A stretch of DNA of 54,968 bases from Lacticaseibacillus porcinae (GTDB lineage Bacteria; Bacillota; Bacilli; Lactobacillales; Lactobacillaceae), in NCBI RefSeq assembly GCF_003946305.1, contig NZ_RHNS01000018.1:1-54968 (forward strand). Direction: 5' to 3'. Below the pieces are notes generated by a model. The model saw only the letters and a list, made by a program, of their open reading frames with translations, did not search any database and was not told the DNA's origin. Shown piece after piece: positions 15,752 to 22,963 of the stretch (its first letter is position 1; each line of letters begins with the position of its first letter). The translations under genes were made by a program, and so were the position numbers.

Positions 15752-17596
15752 ATGACGTTTAGTATGACGCAGTCAGGGCAATATTTGATTCACACCGTGT
15801 TGGCGACTTTCTTTGCGGTGGGGTATATGTTCTTCTTTCATCGGCTGCACGCGCAAATGGTCGCGCGCGGTGGGTTTTGGTTGCACTTGCGCATCAATGC
15901 GTTAAGCGTGGTGGTGGGACTGGGCATCCACTATCTTGCCAGCATGTATATGTTGAGCCAGACGAGTTAGTTTTATCACAACGTCGCCTTATTTGTGTTG
16001 TTGACGCCATTTTTCTTTGATGGCTTCTCAAAGTGGGAGTCAGGCTTTCAATTGGCGTGTTTGGCATTAATGTGGGGCGGACATCATGCTGGCGCTTTGA
16101 CTACACCGACTGTGTTATTGGCGGCAGCAGTGACGTTGATCATTTTGATCGGCGTGTGCGCCTATCCCAAAAAAATGTTGGCAAATCTTGGTATGGGGGA
16201 AGTGTTCTCGATCATCTTGGCAGCGGCGTTTTGGTTCACGATCCCGACGCGTGCGTCCATGTTGACGGTGATGGCCCAAGACCGCTTGTGGGCCACGGTG
16301 ATGTATGCGGCAATGGCGGCGGTGACGTTAGGGTCATGGTCGCGCGTTTTGCGTGATGACGCTGAACATGCCGAACTTGATCGCATCGCCAATTACAATG
16401 GTAAATTGTCGTCTGATGCGGCGCTTCATCAACAAGCCCAAGTCGCTGATTTATTTGCAGCGGCGCAATCGCAACATTCACAATTGACGTTGGCGAGTTT
16501 AGATCTGGATCATTTTAAACAAATCAATGCGCGCTATGGCCACTTAGCCGGCAACGCAGTGTTGTTGGCGGTGTCAGATACGATTCAAGCGGCGTTGAAA
16601 CAAGCGGCAGTCAACGCGCTGACTTTCCGGACCAATGGCGAAGAGTTGAACATTGTCTTTCCAGACGCCGATGTCCATGCGGCGACTGGGGCATTGCGAC
16701 ATGTCGCCCAGGCAGTGCGGACGCATGAATATGTTTATAACCATCGCGCGATGAATGTCACCATGTCCATTGGGGTCACGGCGATGCGATCAACCGATCA
16801 CACCATCGATGATGTCTATCGTCGCGCCGATGATGCGGTGTATAAATCAAAGCGCAACGGCCGGGACTTGATCACCATCGATTCAGAAGTGATCACCCCG
16901 GTGGTGGCGATGCCAAAAGATTATTCCCAATATCGCTACTTTGCCCAAGGGGTCTATTCGCTTGCCGGCGATCATACACGAGTGTTGCATGAGCTGTTGT
17001 TGCGGCGTTTTGACACGGGACTTGGTCGCTATGTGTTGCCAGATGAATTTGAATTGCCGCCGGTGGAAATCGCACGATTGTTGCGGCAAGCGATGGCGCA
17101 AACTGATTTTCACCGCTTCAATGTGAATTTGACTGCGGCACAGTTCAAAGATGAAGAAATGGCAGCAGCTCTTGGTGCCATCGCGGAAGCCCCTGACGGC
17201 CCAGTGGAGTTGAATGTGGAAGTCACTGATGTGGTGTCAGCGCCATTGATGCGGCATATTTCGGCGTTATATCGCGATCGCGGGATCAAAATTTATCTCG
17301 ATGATGTCGGGTCAGACAACTCTTATGAGCTGGTGCGTACGCGCTTGGCATATGTCGATGGCGTGAAGTTTGCGATCCAAAACTTGCGGCGCAACAATGA
17401 CGACGGGGAGTTGCTTGAACGCATCAGCTTTTGGCGGCAAGTCGCAGCAGACAATCATTTGCAATTTGTTTTGGAAGGCGTGGAAACTGAGGCTGATGTG
17501 GCCATGGCCCAAGAATTTGGGGTGCGGTTTGTCCAAGGGTATTACTTTGGGAAACCAGAGCCGTTGTCGCGGAATGCGCAAGGGGCTGAAAGTTAA
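15752..17596 (+). pseudogene. GGDEF-EAL membrane protein with internal stop
   Basis: The frame from ATG 15752 (GGGAG site at 15741) encodes about 614 codons: several N-terminal transmembrane helices, a GGDEF domain and an EAL domain. TAG at 15968-15970 interrupts it after 72 residues, inside the membrane part; the same frame continues FYHNVALFVLLTPFFFDG. The family makes or degrades cyclic di-GMP. Both active sites look altered: the GGDEF signature reads NGEEL (after SLDLDHFKQINARYGHLAG), the EAL motif reads ELL, the second-metal DD motif is DDVGSDNS, and the usual KID is KFA. Even if read through it may bind rather than process cyclic di-GMP. The 533-codon remainder lacks a good start site, so I treat it as a pseudogene. 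Confidence 0.85.
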
Positions 17597-17598
17597 CG

Positions 17599-17628
17599 AA
17601 GACGGCTGAGAGATCAGGCGTCTTTTTT
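17599..17628 (+). terminator. Terminator after GGDEF-EAL gene
   Basis: AAGACG (17599-17604) pairs with CGTCTT (17619-17624), followed by TTTT. Confidence 0.65.
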
Positions 17629-17641
17629 GCGGTGGCGTCAA

Positions 17642-17677
17642 AAATGCCCGGCGACCGTTATCGGTTGTCGGGCATTT
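17642..17677. terminator. Bidirectional terminator
   Basis: AAATGCCCG (17642-17650) pairs with CGGGCATTT (17669-17677), with further pairing inside. It lies between convergent genes; on the minus strand it ends the TIM-barrel gene and is followed by TTTT. Confidence 0.8.
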
Positions 17678-17680
17678 GCG

Positions 17681-18370
17681 TCAGCTTTGTTGTTCGCGGT
17701 ACTTCGCCATTTTCTCATGGAAGGTTTTTTCCGTCATGCCATACGCGGTGTAGGTGATGGCATTCGCGCCTGCGTGGATCGTGTCTAAGATCTGTTCGTC
17801 AGTTTTCCCGCCGGAAGCAATGATCGGGAAGTTCGGGTGAGTGTCGTTGAGTTGTTCCCGTGCCCAAGCGACAAGTTTGGCGGTGTCGCGGCCGCCAGCG
17901 ATGTTCAACGCGTTGACGCCGGCGTCGATGTAAGCTTCTAAGTCCGTCGTTTCATTCACCACCGTGTAAAAAATCGGAATATCCACCATCCGCCGCACAG
18001 AATGCAAAGTTTCTAAACTGGTCGGCGCATTCAACACCACGGCAGATCCGCCGTTTTCTTCAGCGAACCGTGCGACAGTCGCCGCGCGTAAGCCTTTGGT
18101 CAAGCCGCCGCCGACACCTGCTAAAATCGGGACATTGGCGACTTTGCTGATGGCATCGAGGATGCGGGTGCTGGGCGTCCAAGGATACACTGCTAGGATC
18201 GCATCGGCATCGCAGTTGGCGATCACCGCAACGTCAGTGGAATAGACAATGGTTTTGATCCGCTTGCCAAATAGCCGGATGCCGCTAGCTTTGCGAATGA
18301 CGTCAGGGGATTCAACAATGTTGGACCGCAGCGCTGACGTCAAGTTGGGAATTACTGGTTTATCTGTCAT
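17681..18370 (-). CDS. Putative TIM-barrel hydrolase-like protein
   Basis: 229 residues from the ATG preceded by TTTGGAGGT; an in-frame ATG 15 bases upstream overlaps that site and is rejected. Alternating beta/alpha pattern, VPILAGVGGGLTKG, NALNIAGGRDT and FPIIASGGKTDEQI strongly suggest a (beta/alpha)8 barrel with a phosphate-binding loop near the C-terminus. Such proteins are annotated loosely as hydrolases in lactobacilli; the reaction is unknown to me. The upstream region has a cre-like sequence (18424-18437), so catabolite control is possible. The gene is monocistronic, ending in the palindrome at 17642-17677 and divergent from the broken acetyltransferase. Confidence 0.7.
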   Translation of the reverse strand: MTDKPVIPNLTSALRSNIVESPDVIRKASGIRLFGKRIKTIVYSTDVAVIANCDADAILAVYPWTPSTRILDAISKVANVPILAGVGGGLTKGLRAATVARFAEENGGSAVVLNAPTSLETLHSVRRMVDIPIFYTVVNETTDLEAYIDAGVNALNIAGGRDTAKLVAWAREQLNDTHPNFPIIASGGKTDEQILDTIHAGANAITYTAYGMTEKTFHEKMAKYREQQS

Positions 18371-18423
18371 TTCTGGTACCTCCAAAGGAAACTACCTTGA
18401 CGATACCACGACAATTAAAATTG

Positions 18424-18437
18424 TGAAAGCGTTTTGT
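18424..18437. promoter_or_regulatory. cre-like site
   Basis: TGAAAGCGTTTTGT resembles the CcpA operator TGWAARCGYTWNCW with one mismatch. It sits in the divergent region between the TIM-barrel gene and the broken acetyltransferase. Confidence 0.4.
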
Positions 18438-18498
18438 TTAAGCAATTAATTGTACCCTTGTGATAAAATAATTTTGTTTATATCACGAAGGAGACCGC

Positions 18499-19132
18499 AT
18501 GTCACAAGACCCAGAATATGATCGCATGTTAGCGGGGCCAATTATATATCACCGAAAAAATTAACGCCGATCACCGCGAGTGGCCAGGGAAATTATTAGT
18601 CCAGCAAATCAATGCGCTGCATGCAGATCAGTTGTCTGAGATCACGCGACTGGAAGCCCAAATTTTTGGGGCAAGGGATGTGTATGTGCAACCACCGTTT
18701 CAAGTGGATTACGGCACCCACATCAAAGTCGGGCGCAACTTCTATTGTAATGTTGACGCCGTGTTCCTCGACACCAACTGGATCACCATTGGTAACAATG
18801 TCAAAATCGGTCCTCGGGTAAACTTGTTGACGGCAGGTCATCCTATCGATGCGGCAGTGCGGGTGTCGATGTTAGAATTTGCGCGACCGATAGTGATCGG
18901 TGACAACACTTGGCTCGGCGGCAACGTCACGGTGTTACCTGGGGTGACGATCGGGTCGAACACGGTGGTCGGCGCCGGGTCTGTGGTGACTCATGACTTA
19001 CCAGACAACGTCGTCGCTGTTGGCAATCCTGCCAGAGTGTTGCGGGTGATTTCTGAAGCTGACCGGCGGTTGTGGACGGAACAAGCAGACGCATACAAAA
19101 AGGAGCGTTCAGGCGATGAACCGGAAATTTAA
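18499..19132 (+). pseudogene. Maltose/galactoside O-acetyltransferase-like, frameshifted
   Basis: Hexapeptide-repeat acetyltransferases of this type move acetyl from acetyl-CoA to sugars. ATG 18499 (AAGGAG at 18488) reads SQDPEYDRMLAG and then leaves frame; the correct continuation, QLYITEKINADHREWPG, is one frame away. The run GGGG at 18534-18537 has one G too many: removing it restores a normal-length protein of about 210 residues. The remainder shows the left-handed beta-helix pattern (IGNNVKIGPRV, IGDNTWLGGNVTVLPGVTIGSN) and the C-terminal GNPARVLR. The intact part from TTG 18632 lacks the N-terminal domain and a ribosome binding site. It overlaps the next gene by 17 nt. Confidence 0.85.
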
Positions 19133-20087
19133 AATTGGGCTGTTTTGGTTATTGATGATCGGCGCCGTCGCTGGTGCGGCTTATGGCTACCACGAAACAT
19201 ACGGGGTGAAAGATACTGCCAGCAAACAGTTGACGCCAGTGATAATTGGTTACCAAAAAGCCGATCCTGTCGATATCTCTCGGCAACATGGCGTTTTGGC
19301 CAAAACCTTGAAAAAAGCCGGCTATAAAGTGACCTTCAAAGAATTTCAAAGCGGCGCCGCATTGAATACCGCGTTGAATGCAGGCAACATCGATTACGCC
19401 CGCGCCGGGGATGTGCCGCCAGTTGCCGCGCAAGCTAACGGCATGGACTTCGTGTATGTGGCAGCTGGTGCAGATAAAGTTCATGGCTCGGGCATCGAAG
19501 TGAAAAAGTCTGGGTCGATCAACAGTTTGGCAGATTTGAAAGGCAAACGCATCGCCTACACCAAAGGCACCAGCTCTCAGTACATGGTGTTAATGGCGTT
19601 GCAAAAAGCAGGTTTGTCGACTAAAGACGTGACGCTGGTGGACATGGACCAAAACGCCGCGGCAGTGGCCTTTGCTAAAGGCACCATCGATGCTTGGGCA
19701 ACTTGGGATCCGTATTCTGCCACTGCAGAAGTCACCGGCGGCGCAAAGTTGCTAGTCGATGACACCGGACTGGCGAAAAATCGCGACTACTTGTTAAGCA
19801 CCCGCAAGTTTGCGACGAAACACAAAGCGTTGTCGAAGACGTTGACCAAAGCCTTGTCTACGGATATGGATTGGGCGAACACCCATCAAGCAGCCTTGTC
19901 GAAAATGTTGGTGACGACGTTAAAGCTTAAAGCCTCAGTCGTCAACAAAATGCTCGACCGCCGCAGCTTTTCCATGGGTGCGGTGACGTCCGCCAACGTC
20001 AAAGAACAACAAGCCATCGCCGATGAGTTTTATTCCCAGAAGCTGGTGACGAAACACGTGAATATTTCCGATTATGTGATCGACTAA
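19116..20087 (+). CDS. SsuA-like ABC substrate-binding protein, orphan
   Basis: About 323 residues. An N-terminal hydrophobic segment (residues 6-24) without a lipobox Cys anchors or exports it. The body matches the aliphatic sulfonate/taurine/nitrate-type binding protein family: VIIGYQKADPVDISRQHG, FQSGAALNTALNAGNIDYARAGDVPPVAA, and KGTIDAWATWDPY. Such proteins deliver sulfonates, nitrate or related small ions to an ABC permease, yet no permease or ATPase gene lies next to it. It overlaps the broken acetyltransferase by 17 nt and uses AAGGAG about 10 nt before the ATG, so it depends on that transcript. The substrate cannot be stated. Confidence 0.85.
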   Translation: MNRKFKIGLFWLLMIGAVAGAAYGYHETYGVKDTASKQLTPVIIGYQKADPVDISRQHGVLAKTLKKAGYKVTFKEFQSGAALNTALNAGNIDYARAGDVPPVAAQANGMDFVYVAAGADKVHGSGIEVKKSGSINSLADLKGKRIAYTKGTSSQYMVLMALQKAGLSTKDVTLVDMDQNAAAVAFAKGTIDAWATWDPYSATAEVTGGAKLLVDDTGLAKNRDYLLSTRKFATKHKALSKTLTKALSTDMDWANTHQAALSKMLVTTLKLKASVVNKMLDRRSFSMGAVTSANVKEQQAIADEFYSQKLVTKHVNISDYVID

Positions 20088-20127
20088 TCAACAGTAAAAG
20101 TGAAACAATATTTTGGAGGAATCAACT

Positions 20128-20682
20128 TTGAAAGTGAAAAAAGCTACCTCTGCATTGCTAAGTTTGCTCAGCTTGAGCGTCATCTTCCTATTAATTGGCT
20201 GTACCTCAATTCAGAAACAAACCGACACTGATTCTTCAAGTTCGACGTCGACATCGTCAACCAAAAAAAGTTCGACGAAGCAAACCTCATCGAAAAAAAT
20301 TTCACCAAAGCAGCAACTGTCAAAACAACTATCTGAAAAGTATACTTTTGCGTATCAGTTTCATACAGTCTACGACGATGACTTCACTTTCAAAGATGCA
20401 GTGATGTTGATCAATCCAGAGACACATCAGTTGGGGCTGCTCTTTAAAGCAAAACATCAACTTATCGAAACCAATTATCAAATTAACCAGACACCAACTG
20501 ATACGCCAGAGCATGATTGGAATCAATTTACCTACAACGGGCTGTTATTCGATTGGAAGAATCAATTTGACGATGATGACAACTCTATTTTTATTGCTCG
20601 TGATGCTAATTCCTCAAGTGACTTCGAAACCGCCCGGAAAACTGATATCCAATCTGCAGTTGATTACATTTACTCAGACTAA
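20128..20682 (+). CDS. Small lipoprotein, function unknown
   Basis: About 184 residues. A Lys-rich start and hydrophobic stretch end in the lipobox LLIGC (Cys near residue 25), followed by a Ser/Thr/Lys-rich linker to about residue 60, then a compact domain (YTFAYQFHTVYDDDFTFKD...) that I do not recognise. It should be anchored on the outer face of the membrane. I chose TTG 20128 because GGAGG at 20115-20119 is 8 nt upstream; the earlier TTG 20113 has no site. It is separated from the binding protein by 40 bp and closed by the palindrome at 20733-20767. Confidence 0.75.
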   Translation: MKVKKATSALLSLLSLSVIFLLIGCTSIQKQTDTDSSSSTSTSSTKKSSTKQTSSKKISPKQQLSKQLSEKYTFAYQFHTVYDDDFTFKDAVMLINPETHQLGLLFKAKHQLIETNYQINQTPTDTPEHDWNQFTYNGLLFDWKNQFDDDDNSIFIARDANSSSDFETARKTDIQSAVDYIYSD

Positions 20683-20732
20683 GACCACTTGAGCATTCAA
20701 AGTTCACGCTGCACAGCATTCAGCATACGCAA

Positions 20733-20767
20733 AAAGGCTCAGCTCTCCAATTCGAGAACTGAGCCTT
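20733..20767. terminator. Bidirectional terminator
   Basis: AAAGGCTCAG pairs with CTGAGCCTTT, with inner TCTC/GAGA. It lies between the convergent lipoprotein and HAD phosphatase genes. Confidence 0.85.
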
Positions 20768-20775
20768 TCGCCTAT

Positions 20776-21582
20776 CTAATCAAAGAAATGATGCAAGTAA
20801 TGTGCCACGCCGTCATGGTGAATATCAGTGGTGAAGTGGTGCACCGCCGCTTTGACGCGTTCGTTGGCATTGCCCATTGCCACGCCGTAATGCACCGTCG
20901 TCAACATTTGCAAGTCGTTGTCGCCGTCGCCAAAGGCCATGGTGTGCGTCATGGGGATGCCGAGTTTTTCACAAACATGTTTGATCGCCCAAGCTTTGTT
21001 GATGCCTTTGGCGGTGATTTCAATATTATCAAAACCGCTGGACGACACATCGATGTCAGCAAGCTTTGCCATTTCCGCTTTGGCTTGCAGGCGGCGTGGT
21101 TCGTCAGCAGAAATACTGATGCCGTTAGTGATCTCAGGGGCTAGCGCAACGAGTTCTTCTACCGAATGGACCCGGCGATTTTTGCTTGGGTCTTCGCCGG
21201 CGATGCGGTTTTTGGCGTCACGAGAAATCGGTTCACTGGCTTGATCGAGGAAAATCACCGATTCTTTGGTGAAAAAATGGGTCCGGATCTCGTATTTCAT
21301 TGCGATGTCGTAGATCCCACGCAACGCAGCCGAGGTCAAATGAATGTTGTCGACTTGTTGATCAACTGCGGTGACAGAACCATTCGAGCAGATCACATTG
21401 AGGTTGGGGCCGATGCGGTCGGCCATCACCCGTGCTGAAAACAACGGGCGACCAGAAGCAATGAAAAATAAATTCCCAGCTTTGCGGAATTTGGCGATCG
21501 CGTCAACAGTGGCTTGAGTCGGAATTTGGGAGTGATCGACTAAAGTGCCGTCGATGTCCATAAAAATAGCATAAGGCGTCAT
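20776..21582 (-). CDS. Cof-type HAD-IIB phosphatase
   Basis: About 268 residues from the ATG of MTPYAIFMDIDGT; an open frame extends 20 codons further upstream without a start site. HAD motifs: I, DIDGTLVD at residue 9; II, ASGRPL near residue 43; III/IV, KGINKAW and FGDGDNDLQML near residues 195 and 220. The Cof cap insertion between motifs II and III fits the IIB subclass. Members remove phosphate from sugar phosphates, FMN or pyridoxal phosphate; the substrate here is unknown. It is monocistronic and convergent with the lipoprotein gene. Confidence 0.9.
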   Translation of the reverse strand: MTPYAIFMDIDGTLVDHSQIPTQATVDAIAKFRKAGNLFFIASGRPLFSARVMADRIGPNLNVICSNGSVTAVDQQVDNIHLTSAALRGIYDIAMKYEIRTHFFTKESVIFLDQASEPISRDAKNRIAGEDPSKNRRVHSVEELVALAPEITNGISISADEPRRLQAKAEMAKLADIDVSSSGFDNIEITAKGINKAWAIKHVCEKLGIPMTHTMAFGDGDNDLQMLTTVHYGVAMGNANERVKAAVHHFTTDIHHDGVAHYLHHFFD

Positions 21583-21670
21583 GAGGGTCTTCTTTCTAAA
21601 CGTGAATACCTTTAGTGTAAACGCAATCATCGCCTTAGACAAGTGTCCAAATTACTCAAATTTTGGATTT

Positions 21671-21699
21671 TTGAAACCATTTTTTTGAACATATGTTAT
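21671..21699 (+). promoter_or_regulatory. Possible promoter for diguanylate cyclase
   Basis: TTGAAA (21671-21676), 17 bp spacer, TGTTAT (21694-21699), about 33 bp before the start codon. The -10 is weak. Confidence 0.4.
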
Positions 21700-21732
21700 G
21701 CTGGAGGTGAATTTGCGAAAGGAGGGGTGCTG

Positions 21733-22884
21733 ATGGTCGCTTGGGGATTGCGAATCACCACATTTTTGACTAATTTGTTGGTGTTAGTCGGCTTTGCGAT
21801 TTTATATGAATGGCTGATGCAAGTGAAATTGCAATCCAAACAACATCGGCGCTTCCGCCAAGCCTATTTGGTGACGATGACCATCGCCTTTTTGCTGCTG
21901 TTTCACTTCGCGTCGATTTTTGCGATGGCAGCCGCCCATAATGCCATCGGCGTCGGCTGGACTTATTTGAATTTCCAAATCGCCACAGTGATGTATGCGT
22001 TGTTGACGGATAAACATCGCTCAGTACTGTTCAGTATGGCCGCCGTTTTGTTGGTATGGTATTGGTGGTTGCCGCACACGGCGCAGTGGCCTTGGTATTA
22101 CGCGGTGACGTTAGTGCTGATGTATCTGGCGCAACGCTTTGCCACGCCAATCGGTCGGCTTAAAAGGCGCTACTTACCGTTTTCGTTAGTGTTTGCGGCA
22201 CCTTTTATCATCATGAATTACGTGTCGTTGCGCGGCATCGATGTGGGTTGGGTGTGGGAGATCGCCTCGTGCTTAGTGATCGATTGGCTGCTGTGGCAAG
22301 TTCACTATGGCATTAAACGCACCCGGGCGAAAACGAAATTACTTCAAGCTGAAGCCCATATCGATGAATTGACCCAACTCAACAACTTCCGGGTGTTCAA
22401 CGAAGACTTGTTGACGACTTATCATCAAAGCCAACTCAGCGGCAAACCGTTTGCCTTGTTCACTTTTGATATCGATCACTTCAAGTCGATCAATGACCGC
22501 TATGGCCATTTAATGGGCAACCAAGTCCTAGAAGCCGTCGCCACTCGCATGGAAGTGGTCGCCAATCACTTGCCATTTAAACATGCGCGTTGTTATCGCA
22601 CTGGCGGGGAAGAATTCACCATGATCATTCCTGAAGTGGTCCCGAGTTTCAGCTTGGCGCAAACCATCGCTTGGCGCATCCATGATGAACTTGGGGACTT
22701 GCAGTTCACCTCAGATGCGGGGCAACAATTTCAAATCAGCGTCAGTTTAGGCGAAGACCGCTCCCATTCAGATGATCAGAATTATTTGGATGTTTACAAC
22801 CGTGCCGATCAATATTTATACAATTCCAAACGCGCTGGCCGCAATACCATCACGATCAACGGTCAAACCATGCCGCAACGGTGA
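21733..22884 (+). CDS. Diguanylate cyclase with membrane sensor domain
   Basis: Makes cyclic di-GMP from two GTP. About 383 residues from ATG 21733, which has AAAGGAGG seven bases upstream; the open frame starts 90 bases earlier without a site. The N-terminal ~190 residues hold about six transmembrane helices. The C-terminal GGDEF domain shows FDIDHFKSINDRYGHLMGN and the active-site signature GGEEF (in YRTGGEEFTM), so, unlike the EAL-linked GGDEF at 15752, this enzyme looks catalytically competent. No effector (cellulose synthase, PilZ) is seen in the window, but a second, damaged cyclic di-GMP gene lies 4 kb upstream. Confidence 0.92.
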   Translation: MVAWGLRITTFLTNLLVLVGFAILYEWLMQVKLQSKQHRRFRQAYLVTMTIAFLLLFHFASIFAMAAAHNAIGVGWTYLNFQIATVMYALLTDKHRSVLFSMAAVLLVWYWWLPHTAQWPWYYAVTLVLMYLAQRFATPIGRLKRRYLPFSLVFAAPFIIMNYVSLRGIDVGWVWEIASCLVIDWLLWQVHYGIKRTRAKTKLLQAEAHIDELTQLNNFRVFNEDLLTTYHQSQLSGKPFALFTFDIDHFKSINDRYGHLMGNQVLEAVATRMEVVANHLPFKHARCYRTGGEEFTMIIPEVVPSFSLAQTIAWRIHDELGDLQFTSDAGQQFQISVSLGEDRSHSDDQNYLDVYNRADQYLYNSKRAGRNTITINGQTMPQR

Positions 22885-22910
22885 CTACTATGAGTAGTCG
22901 CCGTTTTTTT
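22879..22910 (+). terminator. Terminator overlapping diguanylate cyclase stop
   Basis: CGGTGACTAC (22879-22888) pairs with GTAGTCGCCG (22894-22903), followed by a run of seven T. The stop codon lies inside the stem. A TATAAT at 22921-22926 just after may be the pepN -10, though no -35 is seen. Confidence 0.85.
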
Positions 22911-22963
22911 CTGAGAGGGGTATAATAGGTTTCATGAGATTTTAAAAAATGGGAGGATTCCTA

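Noticed and set aside
20689-21144. 151-codon frame antisense to the HAD phosphatase
   Set aside because: Lies over the bidirectional terminator and a clearly coding gene on the other strand.
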